Shown piece by piece: positions 18,210 to 27,728 of a DNA stretch of 64,000 bases. The notes under the pieces were generated by a model. The model worked only from the letters and a program-made list of their open reading frames with translations, made no database searches and was not told the origin of the DNA. Numbering within the stretch: position 1 is the stretch's first letter; every line of letters starts with the position of its first letter. Source of the DNA: Alphaproteobacteria bacterium SS10 (GTDB taxonomy: Bacteria > Pseudomonadota > Alphaproteobacteria > TMED2). Location of the stretch: NCBI GenBank assembly GCA_019192455.1, contig JAHCML010000003.1, forward strand, positions 578,261 through 642,260, read 5' to 3'. Position numbers and translations under genes: made by a program.

Positions 18210-19513
18210 CGCGCACCGGCCCAGGTGATGGGCGGCAGGCGGACCAACTGAACCGGGCCCAGCATCAGCCAGCGATCCGACACGCCCAATTGGGTGCGTA
18301 AGATCCGCTCGCCATCTTCGGTGGTCTGAACGAAGGGCTGGATCAGCAGTTGGGTCATCTGGGCGAAGTTCTGCGGCAGCTGATTGCTGGCGATCATCTC
18401 GTCCACCACGATGTCATAGCCGCGCAGTGAGACGTCTATCCGTCCCTCGGGTTGTAAGGCCCGGTCTAGCGTCGCAGCGCCATTGGCTTCTAAGTGAAGT
18501 TCGCCGACCAGAACGGACAGCTTTTCAAGATCTAGTGCCCCACCGCCATCACGCCATTGGCCAAGTGCATAGCCATAGACACCAACAGGTAATGGCCCGG
18601 TGAAGGTGAGGCGGAGGCCAAATTCATCAACCTGTTGGCCTAGGCGCGCGTTCGGCACGATGGGTTGATCCGCACGTTCTGTGATCAGCGGCCTAAGCCC
18701 CAGCATGGCAGTATCAATGGTCAGTGCCGGGTCACCGGCCTGTGCCGGTGGCCAAACGGGCTGGATGAAATCCAGGGTTAAGCGGTCCAGCGCCACCCCT
18801 TCGATCTGGTTGAACAGCGGGTGCCTCGGAGCGGCTGGACGTTGTGTGGGTTCCTGCCCGGGTGGTGCATCAAGGGTGATGCTGCCATTGGGCTCAACGT
18901 CAACACTACCGGTCGGTTCTTCAACCTCGCGGTCACCAGGGGTAATCAGGATTTGGCGAACATCGAAATGCGGGTTGCGGGCGCCCGTATCGCTTAGCTC
19001 AAAATGCCCTGTGGCTTGGTCAGCCGTTGCCGTGATGTGCGACACGGCGATACCAGGTCGGTTTGATGGTACTGGCAGGCGCGCACTGATGCCGCCGATC
19101 GCCTGCCATTCAAACTGTCGAAAATTGGCAAGGTTGAAGCCAATAACGGCGTGATCGGCACTGATCCTGGTGCCACTTTGAACATCCTCCACTTCTGGGG
19201 CGGATAGGTGGATGTGCCAGCCAAACGGATAACCACCCATTGAGATGGCGGCATACCGGAACTGTCGTTGCGGCGTTGCTGTCGGGGCCAGCGGGTCACC
19301 AAGACCTTGACCAGCGGCGGCCTGCTGACCACCAGAGATGATCTGGATCGCCTGTTGCTCGATAAACTTCGCGTAGCCAAACCAAATGGCGGACCAGACG
19401 CCAATCACCGCGATCAGTGAAATACCACCACGGCGAAGCCACCGTTTTACTCGGCTTGGCTTGGGCTTAATGGCGGTATCGGGGGCAGTTTCTGGAAGTG
19501 ATTGGTCAGTCAA
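18206..19513 (-). CDS. DUF2125 domain protein, membrane anchored
   Basis: A 435-residue protein with a basic stretch and one N-terminal transmembrane anchor (about residues 30-50, GISLIAVIGVWSAIWFGYA) and a large periplasmic region. The start of the mature part, RQFRYAAISMGGYPFGWHI, is the typical opening of DUF2125, a family restricted mainly to alphaproteobacteria. The periplasmic part is predicted to be beta-rich, with repeated antigen-like segments. No enzymatic motif. It converges on tyrA and diverges from the ChaC gene. Confidence 0.8.
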   Translation of the reverse strand: MTDQSLPETAPDTAIKPKPSRVKRWLRRGGISLIAVIGVWSAIWFGYAKFIEQQAIQIISGGQQAAAGQGLGDPLAPTATPQRQFRYAAISMGGYPFGWHIHLSAPEVEDVQSGTRISADHAVIGFNLANFRQFEWQAIGGISARLPVPSNRPGIAVSHITATADQATGHFELSDTGARNPHFDVRQILITPGDREVEEPTGSVDVEPNGSITLDAPPGQEPTQRPAAPRHPLFNQIEGVALDRLTLDFIQPVWPPAQAGDPALTIDTAMLGLRPLITERADQPIVPNARLGQQVDEFGLRLTFTGPLPVGVYGYALGQWRDGGGALDLEKLSVLVGELHLEANGAATLDRALQPEGRIDVSLRGYDIVVDEMIASNQLPQNFAQMTQLLIQPFVQTTEDGERILRTQLGVSDRWLMLGPVQLVRLPPITWAGAR

Positions 19514-19660
19514 GCGAAGGTCCTGGCATTGCCGGTTGGCGAATGGCTATTGAGGTGGGCCGCAGCATGGCCTGTGGCAAGTGACCCAGTTATTCCAAAC
19601 CGCACCGTAACCGGCTCGAAACTCATTGGCTATAGGGTGGTTTCAGACCATATTTCAGCC

Positions 19661-20302
19661 ATGGCAAAGTATCGCTGCGCAGATGATCCCTATGACAGCC
19701 AGTTTCAGCCTGGCATGGCCACCAGCTGGTTAACGGACCGGGGCTGGCTTGACCGGCAGTCTGATGGCTCGGTTGAGGCAAACCGGCCCCTTTGGGTCTT
19801 TGGTTATGGGTCGCTTATGTGGAACCCCGGCTTCACCTTTGATGCCAGCGAACCGGTGCTGCTGCGCGGCTATCATCGCCGGTTTTGTGTCTGGTCTTAC
19901 CGTTATCGCGGCACACCAGAGCAGCCGGGCCTGGTCTTAGGCTTGGACCATGGTGGCGCCTGCTGGGGTGTCGCCTTCCGCATCCCGAAAACCCAAGTGG
20001 TCGAATGCGCTGAGTACCTTTGGTATCGGGAGATGATTAGCGCGATTTATCAGCCCAAGCTGGTGCCATTGCCACTTAAAGATGGGGCGGTTGATGCCGT
20101 TACCTTCTGTGTTCAGCGAGACCACAGCCAGTATCGCGAAAACCGAGAGCTAGAAGAGGCGGCGCGGGTTATAGGTAGCGCGGTGGGGCCAAGGGGGCCA
20201 AACCTCGAATACCTGACCCAAACACTCGACCACCTTCACGCGATCAACATTCGCGATCCACGGATGGAGCGGCTTTGGAAGCTGGTACAGCAATCAAGCT
20301 GA
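19661..20302 (+). CDS. Gamma-glutamylcyclotransferase, ChaC family
   Basis: A 213-residue protein of the ChaC family, which degrades glutathione to 5-oxoproline and Cys-Gly. The family signature VFGYGSLMWNPGF (substrate loop YGSL) and the AEYLWYREM region, containing the expected catalytic glutamate, are present. I chose the ATG at 19661; an in-frame start at 19502 would add 53 residues upstream of the family domain. The last 9 bp overlap the convergent PlsC gene. Confidence 0.88.
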   Translation: MAKYRCADDPYDSQFQPGMATSWLTDRGWLDRQSDGSVEANRPLWVFGYGSLMWNPGFTFDASEPVLLRGYHRRFCVWSYRYRGTPEQPGLVLGLDHGGACWGVAFRIPKTQVVECAEYLWYREMISAIYQPKLVPLPLKDGAVDAVTFCVQRDHSQYRENRELEEAARVIGSAVGPRGPNLEYLTQTLDHLHAINIRDPRMERLWKLVQQSS

Positions 20303-21058
20303 TGCTTTTTCCGGCGCCGGTGCGGCGGGGGCGGTTGGGATGAACCCTTCGGCGGCGAGTAGTTTGTCGCCCTCGGTCTCAATGACATCGGTCAGGATGG
20401 ACATCAGCTCATCCTGACTTTTACCCGGTTCGATGGGCGGTAGAATTTTTACTGAAACCGAACCGCTCCGCTTCACCAACCCCATCTTGGTGGCGAACAG
20501 ACCGCTGTTCAGGGCGACCGGCACCACGGGCACCTGAAGGTGTTCATAAAGCTTGGCGATGCCGGTGCGGTAATCTCGCTTAACGCCCGGCGGGACCCGT
20601 GTGCCTTGCGGGAAGATGACGATGTCACGCCCATCGGCGATCTTCTTCTCAGAGTCAGCCAGCATGGTTGGAATAGCGTCTTTGCCCAGGCTGCGGTCGA
20701 TCGGGATCATATCTGCCCGGCTCGCATACCAACCCCAGAGCGGCATGCGGAACAGCTCAATCTTCATGATGATGGCGGGATCGCGGAACAAATGGATCAA
20801 CCGCATCGTTTCCCAACCTGATTGGTGCTGAAGTGCGACCAGGCAGGGGCCGTCAGGCAGGTTCTCTCGCCCCTCAACGGTGTAGGTCAGGCCAAAGGGT
20901 GGTTCGATATAGTCGTGGACCTTGAAGTAAGCCTCAGTTAGCCAACCGCGCAGCTTCTTGCCCGGCAATAGAAGCAGTGGCAGGTAGGCAAGACAGCAGA
21001 ATGCGGTCCAGCCGATGTAAACGATGCCATGGAGTAGGATGCGCAGATACGTGAGCAC
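20294..21058 (-). CDS. plsC: 1-acyl-sn-glycerol-3-phosphate acyltransferase
   Basis: A 254-residue membrane acyltransferase that makes phosphatidic acid from lysophosphatidic acid. An N-terminal hydrophobic helix (GIVYIGWTAFCCLAYLPLLL) precedes the acyltransferase domain. The catalytic block is HQSGWET, an H-x4-E variant of the usual H-x4-D, and the second block is FPQGTRVPPG, a Gln variant of FPEGTR. Both variants occur in alphaproteobacterial members. It follows the YdcF-like gene by 29 bp. Confidence 0.88.
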   Translation of the reverse strand: MLTYLRILLHGIVYIGWTAFCCLAYLPLLLLPGKKLRGWLTEAYFKVHDYIEPPFGLTYTVEGRENLPDGPCLVALQHQSGWETMRLIHLFRDPAIIMKIELFRMPLWGWYASRADMIPIDRSLGKDAIPTMLADSEKKIADGRDIVIFPQGTRVPPGVKRDYRTGIAKLYEHLQVPVVPVALNSGLFATKMGLVKRSGSVSVKILPPIEPGKSQDELMSILTDVIETEGDKLLAAEGFIPTAPAAPAPEKASA

Positions 21059-21087
21059 GGCGTGTCAGGTCGTCTGTAGTGTCAGGT

Positions 21088-21747
21088 TTAGCCAGGCTGA
21101 TACAGCGCAAACCTGGCCCGTGTCAGTAGATATTTTGTGTACTCAGTCGCGTAGAGGCCAAAGCTGCGTGGCTGTCGCCACCATCCATCTTGGCTGACCG
21201 TCGCTGGTGCAATGGCATGGGGCATGATGGTTAGGTTTGGGTCGGCCATCCGAAACTCAAGTAAGCTGCGCGGCATATGATAGTTGGAGGTGACTAGGCG
21301 GAGGGAGGTAAAGCCCTGTTCCTGCATCCAGCGTGCAGTCTCTGCGGCGTTCTCCACCGTATCATCCGCTTCATAGTCAAGCTCGATACAGCATTCCAGA
21401 TCGCTGGGGGCATTGCGGGCAAGGCGGAGTAATTCCTGCACCTCCACACCCCGATAGACGCCGGTGACAAACAGCTTCTGGCCATAGGCCTGGTTCAGCA
21501 GGTCCATGCCGGTCTGTAAGCGGTTTGATCCGCCAGTTAGAACCACGATGGCATCGGTTCGGGTGGCTGGCAGTGGAACGGCGGGCACCGCATCGGCGGT
21601 GGGTAGGTCGCGGACAAAGATCACGAGCCCAATCGACCAGCCCGCCAATAGCAGGACCGTCAGCAGCGCAATGATAGAGACACGCAGTCGATTGGTAAGC
21701 CTGAAGCCGCTCCCCTGCCGTATCTCCGTCCCGGGTCGGTCAAGCAT
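21088..21747 (-). CDS. YdcF-like DUF218 membrane protein
   Basis: A 219-residue protein with one N-terminal transmembrane segment (about residues 22-44, VSIIALLTVLLLAGWSIGLV) and a DUF218 domain: DAIVVLTGGSNRLQTG, LFVTGVYRG, AEN-like TVENAAETARWM, and LVTSNYHMPRSLLEF. Members of the family are linked to envelope carbohydrate or peptidoglycan-related metabolism without a firm activity. It overlaps the 3' end of the FtsX gene by 8 bp and precedes plsC, a conserved alphaproteobacterial gene order. Confidence 0.85.
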   Translation of the reverse strand: MLDRPGTEIRQGSGFRLTNRLRVSIIALLTVLLLAGWSIGLVIFVRDLPTADAVPAVPLPATRTDAIVVLTGGSNRLQTGMDLLNQAYGQKLFVTGVYRGVEVQELLRLARNAPSDLECCIELDYEADDTVENAAETARWMQEQGFTSLRLVTSNYHMPRSLLEFRMADPNLTIMPHAIAPATVSQDGWWRQPRSFGLYATEYTKYLLTRARFALYQPG

Positions 21748-22684
21748 GGCGAGCCAACTCTCGGATCACGGTGAACCTTGCAGTCAGTACCGCGAGCACC
21801 ACGAGCAGGGCCGGGAATAGGACCATGGCGAGCACGACAAACGGGTCCAGCGTCATACGCGGTAGGAAGCTTGGCCAACCGGCACCACCGGTTGAGGTAA
21901 CAGCCAAAACCAGGCTGATCAACGCCGCAATCAAACCAGCGACCGCCCCAACACCACCCCGGCGGAGGATGTGCCACTCTATCTCCTTGGCGATGTCACG
22001 ATCGGTGGCGCCAATCAAATGTAGCAGGCTGACCAGACGCATATGGCTCGCCAGTGCTGCCCTGGCGCTGAACGCGGACAGCAGCAAGCTAGCGGCAAAA
22101 ACCGCGAGTAAAATGGCATAGGCAAACGCCTCAGCAATTCGCGCTGGTCGCAGAAGATCGGTCGCCAATGGCGCCTGATCAATCACCCGCAGCCCAGCGA
22201 TATCGGCGCCTAAGACAGCCTCAAGGGCGGCTGGGTCAAAGGCCTGACCACCATCGCTCAAAGTCACCTCAATCAAGGTGGGCAGCGGTAACTCAGACAA
22301 CAGGCTTGGATCGTCAATCCAGGGGCGCAAGCTCTCCAGCTGGCGGTCCGGTGGTAGGGCCGTGACTGTCTCGATGCCTGCAACTTGGTTCAGGGCGTTT
22401 AGCGTCGCCTGCAGGCGGCCATCATCATCGGCCTCAATACCCGCGATGGGGTCTAGCTCGACAAGTAGCCCAGCATCGAAGTCGCTTTGCCAACGGGCGG
22501 AGAGTCCGGCCAGGGCAACAACGGCAGCCAGGGCGAGGCAACCCAGATAGCCCATCAATCCAATAATCCAGGGCAGGAAGCGGGAGCCGGGGGTATGGCC
22601 CGGTGGGATCAACCGCTCACGATTGCGCCGACCGCCTTCCGCTGCCGTCCCTAGCCCTGGTGCTGGTTGTGCATTGGTCGCCAT
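21740..22684 (-). CDS. ftsX: Cell-division ABC transporter permease FtsX
   Basis: The membrane subunit of FtsEX, which couples ATP hydrolysis in the cytoplasm to activation of periplasmic peptidoglycan hydrolases at the septum. The 314-residue product has a polar cytoplasmic N-terminus, a first transmembrane helix (about residues 36-60), a periplasmic domain, and three C-terminal helices with the family stretch LHLIGATDRDIAKEIEWHIL. It lies 5 bp downstream of ftsE on the same strand. Confidence 0.9.
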   Translation of the reverse strand: MATNAQPAPGLGTAAEGGRRNRERLIPPGHTPGSRFLPWIIGLMGYLGCLALAAVVALAGLSARWQSDFDAGLLVELDPIAGIEADDDGRLQATLNALNQVAGIETVTALPPDRQLESLRPWIDDPSLLSELPLPTLIEVTLSDGGQAFDPAALEAVLGADIAGLRVIDQAPLATDLLRPARIAEAFAYAILLAVFAASLLLSAFSARAALASHMRLVSLLHLIGATDRDIAKEIEWHILRRGGVGAVAGLIAALISLVLAVTSTGGAGWPSFLPRMTLDPFVVLAMVLFPALLVVLAVLTARFTVIRELARHA

Positions 22685-22689
22685 GCCGT

Positions 22690-23616
22690 CTAGCCTTTAC
22701 CCCGGCGCGCTAGCGCATCGCGATCATTCAGCAGGGTCTCGCCGCCGCTTGGTCCCTCGGGGCTTTTGGTCGGCAGGGTCTCATCACTGGCGGCCCGTTT
22801 GCCCAGGGTCATGGCCTCGGTCACCGTCCGTTCAACCTGATCCCAGGCGATGGTCATACTGGCCGCATCTTCCCCATGCATCGGGTCAGCCGCCCGAAGC
22901 TGACCATGGCGCAGGACAAGGCAGGGATGGGGGAACGCTTCACGTAGGCCATCATTATGGGTCGCCAACACGATGGTGGTGCCGAGGCGATTAAGCTCTT
23001 CAAATAGGCGCATCAGGCGTTCGGCAATTCGGTCATCAACATTGCCGGTTGGCTCATCCGCAATCAGCAGCGCTGGTCGGTTGATTACCGCGCGGGCGAT
23101 GGCCAAGCGCTGTTGCTCGCCACCAGATAGAGAGGCGGGATAGCGATCAATCACATCGCCGAGGCCAACCCAAGACAGCAGCTCGTTTACATGGTCGCGC
23201 AGCTCATTCCGGGGTCGCCCCTCAAGGCGGAGTGGCAGGGCCGCGTTGTCGAAGACGGTTAGGTGATCAACCAGTCGGAAATCCTGGAACACGATCCCGA
23301 TCCGGCGCCGAATCAGCGGCAGGTTTTTGCGCGAAAACCGGGTTATGTCCTCACCAAACAGGCGAATAACGCCGCGGCTTGGCCGAATGCCCATATAGAT
23401 GAGCTTCAGCAGGGATGACTTTCCGGCCCCGGTTGGGCCCATGATGTAGTGGAAGGAACCGCCGGGCAGATCAAAAGTTAGATCGCTCAGCACTTCCGGG
23501 TTGCGGCCATAGCGCAAACCAACACCATCAAATCGCACAAGCGATTCGATGCCGGAAATCTGCCCGCTTGGTGGGGCATTGGCATGGTGGTGGAGTTGGT
23601 GAAACTCGGCCGTCAT
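22690..23616 (-). CDS. ftsE: Cell-division ATP-binding protein FtsE
   Basis: The ATPase of FtsEX. The 308-residue product contains Walker [11 protein letters not shown]-loop [12 protein letters not shown], signature [14 protein letters not shown], Walker [14 protein letters not shown] and the H-loop THN. It is longer than the ~220-residue core: an N-terminal extension of about 25 residues and a C-terminal tail of about 60 residues (including [17 protein letters not shown]) have no recognised domain. It is the first gene of the minus-strand run ftsE-ftsX-ydcF-like-plsC. Confidence 0.93.
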   Translation of the reverse strand: MTAEFHQLHHHANAPPSGQISGIESLVRFDGVGLRYGRNPEVLSDLTFDLPGGSFHYIMGPTGAGKSSLLKLIYMGIRPSRGVIRLFGEDITRFSRKNLPLIRRRIGIVFQDFRLVDHLTVFDNAALPLRLEGRPRNELRDHVNELLSWVGLGDVIDRYPASLSGGEQQRLAIARAVINRPALLIADEPTGNVDDRIAERLMRLFEELNRLGTTIVLATHNDGLREAFPHPCLVLRHGQLRAADPMHGEDAASMTIAWDQVERTVTEAMTLGKRAASDETLPTKSPEGPSGGETLLNDRDALARRGKG

Positions 23617-23903
23617 TGGCTGTGTTGCGCTCTGTTAAGCTTCGCGTTTCGTGGTTCTGGGCTGTTGGGCTTGTTCTAGCCGACCGCCGGTAGGGCGCAC
23701 CGTATAGCATTGAAAAGCGCCCTGGGTCGCTAGGCCGGTTCTCGACCATCAACCCTGAATTTCATGATATCACTTTGTGTGACAATGTAAGGGCAGTGGC
23801 AACCCGGCGTAATGCTGTTTACGGTGCCCACCCAGCGACCCGGCCCAATTACGGGGCCACAAGTTTAAGAGTGCGTGACGACGCTCCGGCGGATATCGAA
23901 TTT

Positions 23904-24767
23904 ATGATTGTCACTTGCCCAGCCTGTTCAACCAAATACGCCCTGCCTGACAACAGTGTCTCTGGCGAAGGGCGCACCGTTCGTTGTGCCCGCTGTGGCC
24001 ACCAATGGTATCTGGACGCAGCCAATATTGCGGCCCCACCCGCTGCCCCGGAAGAGGATGCAGGTGAAGAGGCGGTTGTCAGCGCCGAACAGCCCGAGGT
24101 TGAAGAAGCGGCCGCTGAGCCTGCTGCCGAAGCTACTGAAGAAGCCGTAGAGGATTCCGCCGCGGATGACGCTGCAGAGGACGAGGCACCAGCAGCGGAT
24201 GGTGAGGAAGAGGAAGATCCCTGGGAGCGCAGAAGCCGCCGCGCGGTTGAAGGGGAACTCCCGCCGACCATTAATCGTGCGCCGACCATGCCCGATGCCG
24301 CGACCACCGGCAGTGGCCGTGGGCGTGCCGCTGCGGTCTGGTTAGTCTTTGCCGCGCTGGTTGGTGGCACCATCGCTGGCGCCCATTACGGTAAGGACGA
24401 CATCCTAGACAGTCTTCCGCAGGCGCAGCCCTACTACGAGATGCTGGGCTACAGCTTTTCTGGCCCGCTAGATGGTCTCGACCTGCCTGAGGTGAAGTCA
24501 ACGCGTGAGCTGCAAAACGGCTCAAGCGTGTTGATTGTTGAAGGTAAGGTTTCCAACACCAGCGCTGAGAATAAGCGCGTGCCTGAGCTTCAGGCTGAGT
24601 TGTTGGATGCCTCGGGTGTCACGATCTCAACTTGGAAGTTCACCACCGATGTTAGTGTGGTGGCGGCCAATGGTGAAATCCCGTTCCAAGAGACCGTGGT
24701 TGATCCCGATCCACGGGCTGAGAACGTCGCCGTCTCCTTCGTCGGTGCCGAAGAGAGCAGCCAATAA
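23904..24767 (+). CDS. Zinc-ribbon (MJ0042-type) membrane protein with DUF3426-like domain
   Basis: A 287-residue protein. It opens with an MJ0042 zinc ribbon, MIVTCPACSTKYALP then VRCARCGHQW (two CxxC pairs). A long acidic Ala/Glu-rich linker (about 40-125) follows, then one transmembrane helix (about 145-165, AAVWLVFAALVGGTIAGA) and a periplasmic DUF3426-like beta domain (VLIVEGKVSNTSAENKRVPE). The ATG at 23904 places the zinc ribbon at the N-terminus; an upstream start at 23775 is unlikely. Such proteins are typical of alphaproteobacteria next to ftsEX; function is unknown. Confidence 0.85.
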   Translation: MIVTCPACSTKYALPDNSVSGEGRTVRCARCGHQWYLDAANIAAPPAAPEEDAGEEAVVSAEQPEVEEAAAEPAAEATEEAVEDSAADDAAEDEAPAADGEEEEDPWERRSRRAVEGELPPTINRAPTMPDAATTGSGRGRAAAVWLVFAALVGGTIAGAHYGKDDILDSLPQAQPYYEMLGYSFSGPLDGLDLPEVKSTRELQNGSSVLIVEGKVSNTSAENKRVPELQAELLDASGVTISTWKFTTDVSVVAANGEIPFQETVVDPDPRAENVAVSFVGAEESSQ

Positions 24768-24780
24768 AACCCAATCAGGT

Positions 24781-27579
24781 TTAGAACCGATCTAGTAAGC
24801 GCTCGATATAGTCGAGTTCTTCTTCTGGGCGTTCAAATTCGCCAGCGCGGCGGCGTAGCTCTTCCAGGATTGAGCGGGCCCGTTGAACATCGCTCTCGCT
24901 TGGGATTTCCACATCACTACCGGTGCCAAACCCGTCTTGCTCAGGCTCCCGGCCTAGCGGGTCGAGGCCTTGCTCAGTGCCAGGTGCCCGGCGCTGTGAA
25001 GGCACACGACCGAAGCGGAGGGACGGTTGGCCACCGGGGCCGCCAGCCATGCCTTGATTGGCCTGATCTTCCACATCGTTTTGCAGTTCCTGCAGCTCTT
25101 CGATGGCCTCGCCCATTGATTGTAGGGCCCGGGCCGTTTGGTTGCTGCGCAGGTTGCCCGCGCTGTCTGACATGGCCCGCTCGGCATCGCCAAGGTTCTC
25201 AGGCAGATCATCAGTCAGGTCGGACAGGTCGAGCATGATATCGCCCAGCTGTCGACGCAGTGCTTCCTGCTCAAAAGAGCGGGATAGGTTCTGTTCAGCA
25301 CGGCGTTGGGCCTGTTCTGACCGCTCACCTGGGCTTTGGTTATCGCCAAGCAGGGAGTTTGGCATCCGCTGCAGCTGTTCTAGCAAGGCAGGTGGAAGGG
25401 CACCGGTTGGAAGCTGGTCGCGAAGGGCATCGATGGGATCCGCCGGGCGGCCGCGGAAGGTATCATCCATTAACTCTTCTTGGTCCTGGGTCAGTTCCTG
25501 AATGCGCTCAGCCAGTTCGCGCAGCTCCCGCTGTTCTTCGGTTTCTTCTGGCGGTGGCTGCGCATTGCGCATTTGGTCGAGCATCTCTTCCATCTGCGCC
25601 AGCATCTCACGCGCGGCATCTAGTGAGCCGGTCTCGGCCATGTCACGCATCTGCTCAAGCATCTCGCGCAGTTGACCTAGATCGGTGAAATCAGCATCGG
25701 GCGAGAACTCAGGCAGTTCCTCACCATTGGCAAACCGCTCCAGCATCTCGTGCTGCAGGGTTTGTAAGAACTCCTCAAGCGCGGCCTCATACTCTTCCAT
25801 CAGCTCAGCAAGCTCTTGCTCAGCGAGGTCACTATCGTTTTCCAGCGCATCGGCAAGGGCGTCGGCTGCCCGTTCTAGCGCTCGGCGGGCAATGCCAAGC
25901 TCGCCATCCTCAAGCCGTAGGGCCAACTCCCACATCAGTTCCTGGGAAGAGCTTACGCCCTCATCCGTCATATCGATCCGAAGCCGGGTCGCGAGGGCGG
26001 CCAGGCCCACAATCATGACCGGGTCTTCGCCAAAGCGATCGGTATCCGCACCAAGCTCACGCATCGCCTCAATCACAGGGTCGCGCCCGGTGATTGGCTT
26101 GAGGGTCAAGGTTTGGCGGTGTGCAATGATCTCGCGCGCCACCTCATTGGTAAATTGGCGCATGGGCAGGGTCATGCGTTCGACCTCGCTAACAGCGGTT
26201 TGCCCCAAGGCATCCTCAGCCCGAACCTGGATATCAACCTCAAGGCCGGCCCAGGGGTGTGCGATCAGATCCTCGCGGGCTGTTGTGGTGATGCGAGCGC
26301 CCAAGGATTGGCCGTCAATTGCCTGGCCAAGAGAGCGATCAATCGTCGGCGGGATATCTTTGCCTTCCACCTCTGGGATCAACATTAAGATCGCATCGGT
26401 ACGGACCAGCCCGTAATCATCAAGGGCCGCATAGGGTATCTCAACAACCTGGTTCTCATTTGCCGTGGGCACATCGCTCATGACAATCGATGGCGGCTGG
26501 TCCTCGAGAACCAGTAACTCCCACTCACCCAACTCTTTGCCGCGCGCCTCAAACTGGATCGACGCGGTAACCCGGTTTGTGTCCTCACTCGATCCGCTCT
26601 CATCCTCGCTAGGTGCCACTGCGAGCTGGAGGTCACTTAACTCAATCGGCAGGGTCAGCTGGAACTGACCAGGATCAGCCATCTCAAAGGCAATCTCTTC
26701 GCCATTAAGCAGGACTGTCGGTGGTCGCTCGACACTGAGGCGCTCACCACTCGCCCTGGCGTAGACGATGCTGCCGCTCGGCACAGCGATCAGGTCATCT
26801 GTGTTTACGCCCTCCTCGTCCTCTGCACCCGCGCGGGTCAGGAAGATCGGGGGGAGGCCGGTGTAGTCCGGCGGCGCAATCCAGGCGTCCAGGTTTGTTG
26901 GTGCGGAGGCAAGGCTGAAATCAACCGGCGTAAAGGTAAGGGCGTTGGTAATCCGCCGTTCAGCATCGCTACCGGCGATCATCAAGCCAATTGCCGCCAA
27001 CAGTATGGCAATAAACCGGAGGGCGACCGGGTCGCGGCGTGCAATATCGGTTTTGGGCACCGTTGTTGTCAGCCTGGCGGTTAGGCCTTTGCGGATGCTG
27101 GCCAGGTGCTTCAGCCATAGGGCTTTGGCAACCGGATCACCGCTGGTCGCAGGTGCATCGGTTAATGTAGTCAGAGGTCGGTTGGCGAGGGCGTTATCCT
27201 GCTCAACTCGGCGTAACAGATCATGGCCATCCGGCTTATGCCAAAGGGAGGTGCGGCGCAGGAAGGTATAGACGGCCGCGCCGATGGTTAGGGCCAGGGC
27301 CAGCAGGCCAGAACCGGGATAACCCTCGAAAACGCCGAGCGTTGCCAAGCCCAGCCAGGTCAGCAACAGGGCAACCGGCAGCTGCAGCATGGGCCAAACC
27401 GCCTCAAACCATAGGGCGATGGTGGTCAGGATACGTCGGTGGATTGGCAGCAGGCTTAGAACCTGCTGCTGACGCACCAGCTGTGGGTCCAATTCCGGCG
27501 TCACCGCTGGTTTCACCACCCGTGGCTGCTCATCATAGCGAAAGCTCGTCTCGCGATCTGTTCGGAACGGGTTGTTCAA
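24781..27579 (-). CDS. TIGR02302 / DUF4175 family membrane protein
   Basis: A very large (932 residues) alphaproteobacterial protein. The N-terminal part has two transmembrane helices (near LPVALLLTWLGLATLGVF and ALALTIGAAVYTFL) and a third near residue 215 (FIAILLAAIGLMIAG). A periplasmic Ig-like region follows, then a highly charged, Gln/Glu-rich helical C-terminal half (MLEQMRDMAETGS, QMEEMLDQMRNA) with coiled-coil character. The family is named but has no established activity; envelope function is inferred. Its end lies 13 bp from the convergent zinc-ribbon gene. Confidence 0.85.
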   Translation of the reverse strand: MNNPFRTDRETSFRYDEQPRVVKPAVTPELDPQLVRQQQVLSLLPIHRRILTTIALWFEAVWPMLQLPVALLLTWLGLATLGVFEGYPGSGLLALALTIGAAVYTFLRRTSLWHKPDGHDLLRRVEQDNALANRPLTTLTDAPATSGDPVAKALWLKHLASIRKGLTARLTTTVPKTDIARRDPVALRFIAILLAAIGLMIAGSDAERRITNALTFTPVDFSLASAPTNLDAWIAPPDYTGLPPIFLTRAGAEDEEGVNTDDLIAVPSGSIVYARASGERLSVERPPTVLLNGEEIAFEMADPGQFQLTLPIELSDLQLAVAPSEDESGSSEDTNRVTASIQFEARGKELGEWELLVLEDQPPSIVMSDVPTANENQVVEIPYAALDDYGLVRTDAILMLIPEVEGKDIPPTIDRSLGQAIDGQSLGARITTTAREDLIAHPWAGLEVDIQVRAEDALGQTAVSEVERMTLPMRQFTNEVAREIIAHRQTLTLKPITGRDPVIEAMRELGADTDRFGEDPVMIVGLAALATRLRIDMTDEGVSSSQELMWELALRLEDGELGIARRALERAADALADALENDSDLAEQELAELMEEYEAALEEFLQTLQHEMLERFANGEELPEFSPDADFTDLGQLREMLEQMRDMAETGSLDAAREMLAQMEEMLDQMRNAQPPPEETEEQRELRELAERIQELTQDQEELMDDTFRGRPADPIDALRDQLPTGALPPALLEQLQRMPNSLLGDNQSPGERSEQAQRRAEQNLSRSFEQEALRRQLGDIMLDLSDLTDDLPENLGDAERAMSDSAGNLRSNQTARALQSMGEAIEELQELQNDVEDQANQGMAGGPGGQPSLRFGRVPSQRRAPGTEQGLDPLGREPEQDGFGTGSDVEIPSESDVQRARSILEELRRRAGEFERPEEELDYIERLLDRF

Positions 27580-27612
27580 CGGAAGCCTGGTCCTGCGCCA
27601 ATCTCAATCATA

Positions 27613-27636
27613 GGCCCAAAGCAGCGGATTTGGGCC
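27613..27636. other. 8-bp hairpin between lysA and the TIGR02302 gene
   Basis: GGCCCAAA (27613-27620) pairs perfectly with TTTGGGCC (27629-27636) around an 8-nt loop. It lies downstream of lysA on the minus strand but lacks a T-tract, so it may be a weak or Rho-assisted termination or processing site. Confidence 0.4.
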
Positions 27637-27728
27637 AACTGCTTAGAAGGTACCATTAAGAGGATAGGGTGGACCATGCTGATGGCTAGAATGCGACGCT
27701 GATACCGTCACATTCCAGTGAGAGAGGA